NCBI GenBank assembly: GCA_019750255.1
Contig: JAIEOU010000002.1
Span: 1-49,659, forward strand
DNA length: 49,659 nucleotides
Reading direction: 5' to 3'
DNA from: Patescibacteria group bacterium
Lineage (GTDB): Bacteria; Patescibacteriota; Minisyncoccia; Phycocordibacterales; UBA918
The first letter of the stretch is position 1, and every line of letters begins with the position of its first letter. Of this stretch, positions 37,835 to 46,439 are shown one piece after another. Below the pieces are notes generated by a model that worked only from the letters and a program-made list of their open reading frames with translations, was not told where the DNA came from and did no database searches. The position numbers and the translations under genes are program-made.

Positions 37835-39274
37835 ATGGCTGAACCCTCCACAACGTCCCCTGGCACCGAAACGTTCCTCCGTCTTTTTCGGGCATCGATG
37901 ATCATTGGTACCCTTATCTATCTCGTATACTACATCTATACCAGTGCCTTTGCGCCAAATCCTGCAAAACCATTTAAGCTTGGTCTTGATTTGGCTGGTG
38001 GATCTCACTTGGTATACGTGGCTGATGTGTCACAGATACGACCCGAAGAGGTGAAGCCACTGATGGACACGTTGCGTGAAGTGATTGAGCGACGCGTTAA
38101 CGTTTTTGGTGTGTCAGAGCCAGTGGTGTACGTAGAGAGTAGCAGCTTTGTGGCCGATACACCGAGTGAGCGTTTGGTGGTAGAGCTCCCGGGAGTGACG
38201 GACGTGAGTGAAGCTATAAAAGAAATTGGCCGCACACCGGAACTCGAATTCAAGCTGGTTGATTTGGATAAGGCGGCCGCTATTGAAAACGCTGAAAATC
38301 TGGTTGCAAATGCCACCACTGGCGCTGTCGTAAGCAATGTAAAGTTTAATGGTGAGTCGGTAGCGGATATGGATCCTTATACGGAAACCGGGCTTACGGG
38401 ACGCTATCTCAAAAGTGCCATGCTCGAATTTACCGGCGGTCAAAGTGGCCAGCTCGCTAACGAACCAGTCGTTTCAATTACATTTGACGCCGAAGGGGCA
38501 GAGCTCTTTGCCGACATTACCCGCGCCAACGTGGGCGAATCCCTCGCGATTTTCCTTGATGGAGAAATGATTTCCGCACCGACCATTAATGAGGCAATCG
38601 TAGGTGGTACCGCCATCATTTCGGGTGTAGGCACCGCGGTTGAGGCGCGTCAGTTGGCAGAAAACCTTAACCTCGGTGCCCTTCCGATTCCAATCGACCT
38701 CGTGAGTACGCAAACCATTGATGCGACCCTCGGCGTTGGGGTAATGCGTGATAGTGTTTCTGCCGGGGTAGCAGGCCTTGCCTTTGTTGGATTTTTTATG
38801 CTCGCCTGGTACCGGTTGCCAGGATTAGTGGCCGTTATTGCCCTCGTTATGTACGTGCTGATTACCATGCTCGCGTTCTTGCTGATCCCGGTGACGCTTA
38901 CAGCGGCCGGCCTCGCTGGGTTTGTGCTCTCGCTGGGTATGGCGGTGGACGGTAATATTCTCGTGTTTGAACGCATGAAGGAAGAATATCGAGCAGGGAA
39001 GAGTAGTCGTGAGGCGGCCATTGTCGGCTTCAGTCGTGCGTGGTCGGCCATTCGTGACGGTAATGTAACGGCGCTGCTGTCAGCAGTCATTCTCTTTTGG
39101 TTTGGTACGCCACTCATCAAGGGTTTTGCACTCGTGCTTGGAATCGGTACCATTATCTCAATGCTCTCAGCGATTACCCTTACCCGCACGCTGCTCATAG
39201 CTTTGCCCGATGTACGCCGAGATAGTCCTGGTATCCTGTCGTACCTCTTTGGAACTGGCCTTATGAAGAAATAA
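37835..39274 (+). CDS. secD: protein translocase subunit SecD
   Basis: KLGLDLAGGSHLVYVAD; RVNVFGVSEPVV; GMAVDGNILVFERMKEEYRAGKSSREA. Confidence 0.95.
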   Translation: MAEPSTTSPGTETFLRLFRASMIIGTLIYLVYYIYTSAFAPNPAKPFKLGLDLAGGSHLVYVADVSQIRPEEVKPLMDTLREVIERRVNVFGVSEPVVYVESSSFVADTPSERLVVELPGVTDVSEAIKEIGRTPELEFKLVDLDKAAAIENAENLVANATTGAVVSNVKFNGESVADMDPYTETGLTGRYLKSAMLEFTGGQSGQLANEPVVSITFDAEGAELFADITRANVGESLAIFLDGEMISAPTINEAIVGGTAIISGVGTAVEARQLAENLNLGALPIPIDLVSTQTIDATLGVGVMRDSVSAGVAGLAFVGFFMLAWYRLPGLVAVIALVMYVLITMLAFLLIPVTLTAAGLAGFVLSLGMAVDGNILVFERMKEEYRAGKSSREAAIVGFSRAWSAIRDGNVTALLSAVILFWFGTPLIKGFALVLGIGTIISMLSAITLTRTLLIALPDVRRDSPGILSYLFGTGLMKK

Positions 39275-39284
39275 TTATCTGTCT

Positions 39285-40271
39285 ATGAATATCATTAAGC
39301 ATAAGTATCTTTTCATAATCACCGGCCTTGCAATTGTATTTGTATCGCTCGCCATCACATTGATCTTTGGTCTTCGCCCGGGCATAGATTTTACTGGTGG
39401 CGCACTCACAGAGGTCCGGTTCGAAACGCTTCCGGAAAAGACGGATGTCGAAGGCGCGGTGTCTGCTGTTATTTCCGAACAGTTTTCGGTTCGCCAATCA
39501 ACCAGTGATGAGGGTAATGGGTACCTCATCAGTACGCGAGATTTATCATCAGAAGAATCTCAGGCACTCTCTGAGGCGGTTCTTGGGCTGGGAGAGGGAG
39601 CTGAGATTGTGCGCTATACGTCGGTCGGTCCAGTGATTGGTGCCGAGCTTGCCGACAAGGCGGTGTGGGCAATCGGGGCAGTTCTTATTTTAATTATTGT
39701 GTATGTAGCCTTTGCCTTTGCTGGTATCGGGAAGCCTGTCAGTTCTTGGATCTATGGCTTTATGACCATTGTGGTGCTTGGTCACGACATCCTCGTTCCG
39801 ATTGCAGCGATGTCGCTCCTTGGGTACTTCATTGGAGCGGAAGCGGATATATTGTTCGTGACCGCCCTTCTCACAATCCTTGGTTTCTCAGTCAATGACA
39901 CGATCGTCATCTTTGACCGTGTGCGTGAAAAATTAAAGGAGAATCGCACCGAACAGAAACATACTGTGAAAGTGGTGGGAGGGATGGATCGGGTCGAGAC
40001 GACCTATACCCTAACCCGTCCATTCGGCACATTGGTTGAAGAGGCTATTAATGAAACAATGGCCCGTTCAATCAATACGTCGCTCACGGTGCTCTTTGCC
40101 CTCGGCGCTCTCTACTTATTTGGTGGAGAAGTCACCGAGACGTTCGTGCTCGTGCTTATTGTAGGTGTGGTTGCGGGAGCTTACTCTTCAATCTTTATTG
40201 CATCACCACTCCTCGTGGTTTATCAAGAGTGGCAGGCTAAGCGAGCAACTACTACCGTCGCCAAAAAATAA
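39285..40271 (+). CDS. secF: protein translocase subunit SecF
   Basis: RPGIDFTGGALTEVRF; LTILGFSVNDTIVIFDRVREKLKENR; NETMARSINTSLTVLFALGALYLFGGE. Confidence 0.95.
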   Translation: MNIIKHKYLFIITGLAIVFVSLAITLIFGLRPGIDFTGGALTEVRFETLPEKTDVEGAVSAVISEQFSVRQSTSDEGNGYLISTRDLSSEESQALSEAVLGLGEGAEIVRYTSVGPVIGAELADKAVWAIGAVLILIIVYVAFAFAGIGKPVSSWIYGFMTIVVLGHDILVPIAAMSLLGYFIGAEADILFVTALLTILGFSVNDTIVIFDRVREKLKENRTEQKHTVKVVGGMDRVETTYTLTRPFGTLVEEAINETMARSINTSLTVLFALGALYLFGGEVTETFVLVLIVGVVAGAYSSIFIASPLLVVYQEWQAKRATTTVAKK

Positions 40272-40274
40272 ACT

Positions 40275-40433
40275 ATGCTAATCGGAATCACCGGTACTGA
40301 TGGAGCCGGCAAAGGTGAGAAATGGGCTGGGACCCATTTCGCAAGACCTTTTGAGAAATTTCTGGAGCTGGCGAACAGAAATGTCCAAAAGGTGTACTGC
40401 GCCTGTAAGGCGCCCGTGCCCCAACTAAGTTAA
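40275..40433 (+). pseudogene. truncated P-loop kinase fragment running into a hairpin element
   Basis: MLIGITGTDGAGKG identical to the N-terminus of 40459..41019, then unrelated EKWAGTHFARPFEK...PVPQLS*. Confidence 0.65.
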
Positions 40434-40458
40434 ATTTAGTCACCTAGCGCTATTTAGT

Positions 40459-41019
40459 ATGCTCATTGGAATCACTGGAACAGACGGCGCGGGGAAGGGC
40501 ACGGTCGTCGAATACCTCGTAAAACAAAAAGGCTATCTTCACTTCGCCAGTCGTGGCTATCTTACCCGCGAGTTAAATCGACGAGGCCTTTACGGCAGTC
40601 GCGCCAATTTACGTGAAGTGGCCAATGAACTCAGGGCGCACAATGGTGATGGGCATCTCGTCACTGTGGCTTTGCGTCAAGTGCACGAAGAAGCCTGGCC
40701 ATATCTCATCATTGAATCTATCCGGGCCGTGGCCGAGGTGGAAGCTCTTCATGCTGCTGGTGGAGTGCTGCTTGCTGTTGATGCGCCGGTAGCGGTACGG
40801 TACGAGCGAATCGTGGGCCGGGGGTCGGCTTCTGATCACGTGAGCTTTGAAGAATTTGTCGCGCAGGAGACTCTAGAAATGAATGATCCTGATCCACACG
40901 GTATGCAAAAGGCCCGGGTGCTCGCTATGGCTGACTACACCATCATCAATGCCGGTTTATATAGTGACTTAGAAGCAGCAACAGAAATCGCTTTGGCTGC
41001 GCTCGAACAGATGAGCTAG
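40459..41019 (+). CDS. P-loop NMP/deoxynucleoside-monophosphate kinase-like protein
   Basis: MLIGITGTDGAGKGTVVEYLVKQKGYLHFASRGYL; VNLR-type helical lid; RYERIVGRG. Confidence 0.8.
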   Translation: MLIGITGTDGAGKGTVVEYLVKQKGYLHFASRGYLTRELNRRGLYGSRANLREVANELRAHNGDGHLVTVALRQVHEEAWPYLIIESIRAVAEVEALHAAGGVLLAVDAPVAVRYERIVGRGSASDHVSFEEFVAQETLEMNDPDPHGMQKARVLAMADYTIINAGLYSDLEAATEIALAALEQMS

Positions 41020-41056
41020 TGGTACACTAATGGTGTAGTTATTTTTAAAGTTATAT

Positions 41057-41527
41057 ATGCACTGGTTTCTCGATCCGATTGTTCACCACTATGCCGACTT
41101 TAAAGGCCGAGCGTCTCGTAAAGGATACTGGATGTTTATTTTGTGGTATTTCTTGGTCTTGTTCGGGTCAGTCTTTGGCGTTGGTCTCCTTCAGATTGTG
41201 TTTATGGGTGCGGATGCTCAAGCTGGTAGTAACATAATAATCCCATTACTGTTCGGTGTGCTTTTCCTTGGTCTGCTCCTTGGTCTTTTGGTGCCTGTAA
41301 TTGCGCTGCACGTGCGTCGTCTCCACGATATTGGGTATTCGGGGTGGTGGTATCTCCTGAGCTTTATTCCTTATCTGGGAGGTCTCATTGTTCTTGTGCT
41401 GATGTGTCTCCCAAGTCAGGAAGGCACAAATAAGTATGGTCCCCATCCTTATGCTGCTTCAGAGCCTTTGCCCCCTGAACCGCTGCCGGTACCACTGCCA
41501 CCTCCACGTGCGTCTACGGTTGCGTAG
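41057..41527 (+). CDS. DUF805 family membrane protein
   Basis: YADFKGRASRKGYWMFILWY...VPVIALHVRRLHDIGYSGWWYLL...LMCLPSQEGTNKYGPHP. Confidence 0.9.
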   Translation: MHWFLDPIVHHYADFKGRASRKGYWMFILWYFLVLFGSVFGVGLLQIVFMGADAQAGSNIIIPLLFGVLFLGLLLGLLVPVIALHVRRLHDIGYSGWWYLLSFIPYLGGLIVLVLMCLPSQEGTNKYGPHPYAASEPLPPEPLPVPLPPPRASTVA

Positions 41528-41543
41528 AGTAGGTAAGTCATAT

Positions 41544-41579
41544 AAAAAGCCGCACGAGCAAAGCTCGTGCGGCTTTTTA
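41544..41579. terminator. intrinsic terminator
   Basis: AAAAAGCCGCACGAGCAAAGCTCGTGCGGCTTTTTA. Confidence 0.85.
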
Positions 41580-41587
41580 GCACCTGC

Positions 41588-42277
41588 CTACGGATGAATT
41601 CTCGTCCCTATAAACGGCTGTCCCTCAAGATAGGCGGTGAGGGCTTGCAGTTGAGTGCCATTAATATGAGCGACCTCAACACCAAGCTTTTCGGCTTCTT
41701 TGGCCGCGATTGGATCAAAAGGGGAGGAGAGCCCTGGGTCCCAATTTTCGGGGATGAGCTTTCTAAACTCTGTCCATGTGATCGTTTCAATTTTTTCTGC
41801 GGCTGGATTGGTGTTGGGATTGTCCGTGTAGACGTAGTCGGTATTGGAAAGGTTGACCACATGCTTGGCTCCAATCCGCTGTGCTATTTGTATGGCGCGT
41901 AGGTCGGTAGAGCACCCGGGGCGGTAACCGGCGGCCACGATGACTTTTTCGTGGTGGGGAACATCAATGACTTCGTCGGGGTTCGTAATCATCACGCGGT
42001 AAGCGCTGTCTCGGAAAATAGTACGAAGCAGGTGGCCATTAAGCCGGGTGGCATGAATGCCCATCCAATCGAGGTCGTCGCTTGTGAGGGAGGCTACTTC
42101 TTTGGCCGCGTCTTGGTAACGCCTGGCCGTCTTGCCTCCACCGGCAATAATAATAAAACGACGCCCTTTAGCCGTGTGGGTGTCGATGAGGATTTTAAGG
42201 TTATTAAGAAAATTAGTATCAATGGCGTCGGGAACGATGAGTGATCCGCCGACGGAAATGACTGTGATATCTGACAT
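41588..42277 (-). CDS. UMP kinase-like amino acid kinase family protein
   Basis: MSDITVISVGGSLIVPD...FIIIAGGGKTARRYQDAAK...RIGAKHVVNLSNTDYVYTDNPNTNPAAEKIETITW. Confidence 0.85.
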   Translation of the reverse strand: MSDITVISVGGSLIVPDAIDTNFLNNLKILIDTHTAKGRRFIIIAGGGKTARRYQDAAKEVASLTSDDLDWMGIHATRLNGHLLRTIFRDSAYRVMITNPDEVIDVPHHEKVIVAAGYRPGCSTDLRAIQIAQRIGAKHVVNLSNTDYVYTDNPNTNPAAEKIETITWTEFRKLIPENWDPGLSSPFDPIAAKEAEKLGVEVAHINGTQLQALTAYLEGQPFIGTRIHP

Positions 42278-42508
42278 TGCAGAAGAGTGTAGCACGGGCA
42301 CTATTGCCGCTCCACTCGTTTCTGGTAGGCTTACGACTTGGAGGGGTCGATGCTGTACGTTGAAAAGGATGGCACGGTGTGAACCTGTAGACGAAACAGC
42401 CATGACCACATAGCATAACCGGTGACACGGTGCTCCGGCGCATATCGCCGTTGCGGTTGGAGATGTCTGCTTAGGCCTCCTGACCGAAGGTCATTCCCTC
42501 GCTCGTCC

Positions 42509-42551
42509 GGGCGGCGCGCTCTGCTTTGGGTGCGCCGCCCAATATTTTTAT
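42509..42551 (+). terminator. intrinsic terminator
   Basis: GGGCGGCGCGCTCTGCTTTGGGTGCGCCGCCCAATATTTTTA. Confidence 0.7.
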
Positions 42552-42603
42552 ATAAACTGAATGCGGACCCATACTTGTGAACAATGTGGCCACTGTGTCG
42601 CAG

Positions 42604-42632
42604 TTGACACCTGTGCCACTCGGGTATACTTT
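42604..42632 (+). promoter_or_regulatory. sigma-70-like promoter
   Basis: TTGACA-17-TACTTT (or overlapping TATACT). Confidence 0.5.
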
Positions 42633-42723
42633 TTATCTATGAGTCAGCGAGCAGTAATTGTCAGTAAGTACATCCTCCGCAAGTGGGGCCTCTGCCGTCG
42701 GTGATATATATCCCACCAACGTC

Positions 42724-42758
42724 ACATGGCCCCGCTCCCGCAGGGGCCGTATTTGTTT
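42724..42758 (+). terminator. leader terminator (candidate attenuator)
   Basis: TGGCCCCGCTCCCGCAGGGGCCGTATTTGTTT between promoter and first ORF. Confidence 0.5.
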
Positions 42759-42867
42759 CGGGTGTTGTCTGGATGAAATCATAAATGGTCTCATCCACCC
42801 CAGCACCTGAAGGTTCAGTCGAACAGAAGGGAGATGGTGGGGTTTGTTCATAAAAGAAAGACGTCCA

Positions 42868-43065
42868 ATGGATGAAAAGGAAACAGGTCCGCAACAATCG
42901 GATCAACGGATACCACAGAATGCCGCCAATCAGGGTCCGGTGACGGAACCGAGGACGGAGGTTCTCGAAGCTCCTCCCGACAAGGCTGCGCATCTGGTGG
43001 CGCAAGCGCATGAGAAAGGGGACGATCATCCCCGGTATCTTCTCATCCAGGATCGTATGGGCTAA
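42868..43065 (+). CDS. small disordered hypothetical protein
   Basis: MDEKETGPQQSDQRIPQNAANQGPVTEPRTEVLEAPPDKAAHLVAQAHEKGDDHPRYLLIQDRMG. Confidence 0.5.
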   Translation: MDEKETGPQQSDQRIPQNAANQGPVTEPRTEVLEAPPDKAAHLVAQAHEKGDDHPRYLLIQDRMG

Positions 43066-43257
43066 GAGTTCAGCGGATTACCCCGGACCGCAGTGTGCCC
43101 CCTTGGCATGCTGCGGCCCGGGATTCGTATTTTAAGTATTCATTTAAGGGAGCTAGGAATGAGGAGTCGGTGTGAGGGCAACTTGTGTGCCTTTACACCG
43201 GCGCCTGAATCCATACGGATAAGGTCGGGTCGGAAATGGTTCCAAAGGAGATTGATT

Positions 43258-43494
43258 ATGAATGATGAGCGGAAAAAAGAGCAACTGGGTGATCTTATAA
43301 TTTTTGGGCAGCGTGCCGACGTGTCCGGTCCTGTTGGCGAGTCGGCGGCCACAGAGTCTGTGACGCTGGCTGAAGCTGGGGTGGAGTCGCAGGAGCCTCA
43401 CCTCTATATGCTCCCTGGTCCGGCGGTCCCCGATGGCCTCGATTCCGGCTTCTTGTCGGACCGTGAAGGCATTTGCGGTGGTCCCGACGACTGA
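43258..43494 (+). CDS. small acidic hypothetical protein
   Basis: AAAGGAG RBS 7 nt before ATG; MNDERKKEQLGDLIIFGQRADV...; terminator after stop. Confidence 0.6.
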   Translation: MNDERKKEQLGDLIIFGQRADVSGPVGESAATESVTLAEAGVESQEPHLYMLPGPAVPDGLDSGFLSDREGICGGPDD

Positions 43495-43509
43495 ATCGTT
43501 CAAAAAGAA

Positions 43510-43543
43510 GGCGCGCTCTGGCTATCAGTCAGGCGCGCCCTTT
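43510..43543 (+). terminator. intrinsic terminator
   Basis: GGCGCGCTCTGGCTATCAGTCAGGCGCGCCCTTTA. Confidence 0.7.
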
Positions 43544-43599
43544 ACGATTTGGTATGGCATAGTTCATTCCATTGCGCTATCAGTTTTCACGCACCACGG

Positions 43600-43628
43600 T
43601 TGACACGGTTTTCGTAATCGCCTACGAT
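43600..43628 (+). promoter_or_regulatory. sigma-70-like promoter
   Basis: TTGACA-17-TACGAT. Confidence 0.55.
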
Positions 43629-43735
43629 GGGGGAATGGAACGAACGACTTCATACGGTTTCTATAGTATCGCTTGGTTTAGTAAGCGAGCGGGGGCCTTG
43701 TTGGTGTTGTAAGTTTCATTACACGCGCCGGAACC

Positions 43736-43762
43736 AAGAGCCCCAGACCGGGGTCTTTTTAG
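43736..43762 (+). terminator. leader terminator (candidate attenuator)
   Basis: AAGAGCCCCAGACCGGGGTCTTTTTAG between promoter and first ORF. Confidence 0.6.
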
Positions 43763-43785
43763 TTTCGGCGAAGGTGTGGTTCATC

Positions 43786-43989
43786 ATGATCCTAGAGGAG
43801 CAGCGACCAGTGGAAGACAGTAACGCCGGTAAGGGTGGGGAAGAGACGAAATCAGTGCCGACAGAGGCACAGAGCGGCCGGTCGGATGTGGGACATGTAG
43901 CACCCCCTCCCGCAGTTCTGTGCGATGCGGACATCCCCGCACCACCTCCAAGCGAAAGGAGGGTTCAGAGTTTCCCAATTGGAATCTAG
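43786..43989 (+). CDS. small Pro-rich hypothetical protein
   Basis: MILEEQRPVEDSNAGKGGEETKSVPTEAQSGRSDVGHVAPPPAVLCDADIPAPPPSERRVQSFPIGI. Confidence 0.45.
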   Translation: MILEEQRPVEDSNAGKGGEETKSVPTEAQSGRSDVGHVAPPPAVLCDADIPAPPPSERRVQSFPIGI

Positions 43990-44020
43990 AAAGTCCGACC
44001 ATTATGACAGGGAGAGTACC

Positions 44021-44218
44021 ATGACGGTTTGTTTTGCTGGAAAGCGAGCGCTTGCACCGCCTGCCACTCTGGTGCCGCCAAAGCCCGTACCAAAAGACGA
44101 TGCTGAGGCTGCGATATTTCCTCGTCCGCAGGTCGAGGGAGGGGTTCGAGACACCGGACCTACTCCAACAAGAAAAGAGTGGAGGGATAATCCAGCGGCC
44201 CGATGGGAGTATATCTGA
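44021..44218 (+). CDS. small Pro-rich hypothetical protein
   Basis: GGGAGAGTACC-ATG; MTVCFAGKRALAPPATLVPPKPVPKDDAEAAIFPRPQ... Confidence 0.5.
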   Translation: MTVCFAGKRALAPPATLVPPKPVPKDDAEAAIFPRPQVEGGVRDTGPTPTRKEWRDNPAARWEYI

Positions 44219-44433
44219 TGGGCTGGAACCGGAACCCTAGTCGCGGTGAACCAGGTCATCCGGTAGGCTGGGGTGCGCCCGCGACCACTCGACCAGCAGA
44301 TGGCGTGTTTCCCAAGTCTCCGCCGCAGGCTCCAGATCCGAAAAGCGACAGCAATGTTACTCCGGAGACGACCGAAGACTCGAGTACGTCACCTGCTCGT
44401 GGTGGATGGTGGGACGAAGCGGTCAACGGATAG
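44218..44433 (+). CDS. small Pro/Gly-rich hypothetical protein, translationally coupled
   Basis: TGATG overlap with previous stop; MGWNRNPSRGEPGHPVGWGAPATTRPADGVFPKSPPQ... Confidence 0.5.
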   Translation: MGWNRNPSRGEPGHPVGWGAPATTRPADGVFPKSPPQAPDPKSDSNVTPETTEDSSTSPARGGWWDEAVNG

Positions 44434-44456
44434 TTCTTGACTGAGGAAGGCAGCAG

Positions 44457-44496
44457 AAAAAAGGCGGAGCCTCATACGCTCCGCCTTTATTTTTAT
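44457..44496. terminator. bidirectional intrinsic terminator
   Basis: AAAAAAGGCGGAGCCTCATACGCTCCGCCTTTATTTTT. Confidence 0.8.
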
Positions 44497-45074
44497 TCGT
44501 CTTTGGTGCGTAAGCCCCAGTGGTTTGATAAGTGGGCAATACGATAGGTGCTCGCCGTTTTAATCTGCAGTAGACCAAAGCCCGTAATCGCGAGTACTTT
44601 GATAAAGCGGAAATCAAACCAGGCTTCGGGAGTAAGCATAATGCGGACAAGCTCGTTTGCGGCCCCGGCTAAGATGAAAATGGTAACCCAGCGCCAGGCG
44701 AGCACGTCCCAGCCCTCATCGGTCATGGCAAAGGTGTGATCAAAGAAGTACTTGAGTACGTTAAAGCGGAGCGATAGACCGCCGGCTACCACTCCCGCGA
44801 GAAGGAAATAGTAAAGGGAGTCAGCGATTATAAGTGCCTCTGGACTATGTTCGCGAAGGGTAATCCCGCCGGAGATGAGCACGAAGATGGTAGAGACGAC
44901 TGGCAGTACAGGCATCCGTCCGGCACACCAGAGTCCAATAATGAGCGCGGCGACGGTCGTGGTAATAAGAACGATGGTGGCCGCATCGAGCGATAAAAAA
45001 TTACCCGCTAAAAAGAAAGCGACCACGGGCACGAATTCGGTCGTAAGGTGGAGAATGGCACGCCGCGCAGGCAT
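44493..45074 (-). CDS. intracellular septation protein A/YciB-like membrane protein
   Basis: LTTEFVPVVAFFLAGNFLSLDAATIVLITTTVAALIIGLW...VVSTIFVLISGGITLREHSP...WRWVTIFILAGAANELVRI. Confidence 0.75.
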   Translation of the reverse strand: MPARRAILHLTTEFVPVVAFFLAGNFLSLDAATIVLITTTVAALIIGLWCAGRMPVLPVVSTIFVLISGGITLREHSPEALIIADSLYYFLLAGVVAGGLSLRFNVLKYFFDHTFAMTDEGWDVLAWRWVTIFILAGAANELVRIMLTPEAWFDFRFIKVLAITGFGLLQIKTASTYRIAHLSNHWGLRTKDE

Positions 45075-45226
45075 AGAGAGAAAGTCGCGTTGATTGTAAC
45101 ACGTTATGGAGTTACAGGCTCCAGCCATGCTCTTTTGTTCATAAAGCTTGTCAGTAATCGTTTTTAGTGCTGAGCACAGCGCTGAGCGTGGGTAAAATAC
45201 CTTTGTAGAAAGGAGAGGAGGGGGTA

Positions 45227-45254
45227 TTGACAATTTTTTTAAACCATGTATACT
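45227..45254 (+). promoter_or_regulatory. sigma-70 promoter, extended -10
   Basis: TTGACA-16-TATACT with upstream TG. Confidence 0.65.
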
Positions 45255-45376
45255 CCTGATTAGTTCCGTTTGGAGTGGCTTGCTACATGCCTGTCACAGG
45301 AAGCCGCATCAAGCGGAGCCCTGTTGGCTGCACAGTTTGCAACCATTCCACCTCCCACACATTCGGAGTCAGTTCC

Positions 45377-45844
45377 ATGATCAAGATCCTTCGCTCGCTC
45401 TCCTTCCTGGCCCTGCTCGCCTTCGGCTTCGGCCTTGGCAATCCGGCCTCGGCCAATTGCAATCCGTGCTTCGATGGCGGCACAACGACCGGCACCACGA
45501 CCACCCCCAGCTGGAACACCACTTCCTTCGGCATCACGGGTCTCTCCTTCGGGCAGAGCGCGGGTGTCGGTCTGGGAGAGATCCGTTCCGGTACCGGCAC
45601 CACCTATAGTGGGACCGAAGGTCTCTCCTTCGGGACTGTCACGGGCGGGGTCGCCGGTACGACCAACTTCTGCCCCAGCGGAAGCTGTGCCGGCCTCACT
45701 GGTGATGTGACGGCACGCTTCGGCGCGCAGCAAAATTCGAATGCTGGCGCCTTTGCTACCAGCCCGACACTCAGCCACGCACAGGGCGGCACCAACACGA
45801 TGGCCCTCGGCGGCGCCACCATGAGCATTCTGCGCGGACAGTAA
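45377..45844 (+). CDS. secreted Gly/Thr-rich protein with Cys pairs
   Basis: MIKILRSLSFLALLAFGFGLGNPASA signal; CNPC, CPSGSC; GLSFGTVTGGVAGTT repeats. Confidence 0.7.
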   Translation: MIKILRSLSFLALLAFGFGLGNPASANCNPCFDGGTTTGTTTTPSWNTTSFGITGLSFGQSAGVGLGEIRSGTGTTYSGTEGLSFGTVTGGVAGTTNFCPSGSCAGLTGDVTARFGAQQNSNAGAFATSPTLSHAQGGTNTMALGGATMSILRGQ

Positions 45845-45889
45845 TTCCGCAACGGCAGAGCGGGGTCATCCTTGACCCAGCTCTGCCAC

Positions 45890-45934
45890 CACCCCTCTAT
45901 CTGTGTGCTTCGGCACGCTAATAGAGGGGTTTTT
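45890..45934 (+). terminator. intrinsic terminator
   Basis: ACCCCTCTAT...ATAGAGGGGTTTTTC. Confidence 0.8.
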
Positions 45935-46051
45935 CGTAGCTCATGTATCTTTCTCTGCATCCTTAGCATGAATGAGCAGAGGGCTTGCTTTTTCTATAAA
46001 AGTGTGATATTGTTATGGAAGGAGAATCTTGACATAAAGGAATAAAAACCA

Positions 46052-46423
46052 ATGAAGTGCACCAATTGCGGCCCGGGCCAATGGCTTCGAGTGCTGCTTG
46101 GCACGACGGCGCTTGTCGCTGTTGTGCTTATGACCACAACCCCGGCTTCGGCTGGTGGTAACCGCGGTCCTCGCAACGAGGTCCGCACTACGCTCGCTCC
46201 GGCACCTTCACCGGCGCCGCCGGCGGGAGGTTGGGAGGTCGTGCAGGGTCCGGTCCAAATGATACCGGGCATGTCGTTTGGGGTTGGCGCTCTGGCCTTC
46301 ACCAACTGCTGCTGCGGCACCACCATCCTTGGCGGTGCTGGCTTCACCCTGCAACCGCAGGTGACCCAATCGGTCATTATGCGGTTCAATCCCCATCAAT
46401 CCACCATCGGCTTTGGCCGGTAA
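46052..46423 (+). CDS. secreted hypothetical protein with CCC motif
   Basis: MKCTNCGPGQWLRVLLGTTALVAVVLMTTTPASAGG; FTNCCCGTTILGGAGFTLQP. Confidence 0.65.
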   Translation: MKCTNCGPGQWLRVLLGTTALVAVVLMTTTPASAGGNRGPRNEVRTTLAPAPSPAPPAGGWEVVQGPVQMIPGMSFGVGALAFTNCCCGTTILGGAGFTLQPQVTQSVIMRFNPHQSTIGFGR

Positions 46424-46439
46424 GCCCAAGGAGGGCACC

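Noticed and set aside
42440-42500. Minus-strand GGTCAGGAGGCCTAAGCAGAC resembles the SRP RNA apical loop
   Set aside because: Lacks the GGAA tetraloop and the expected symmetric internal loop; only a short word match.
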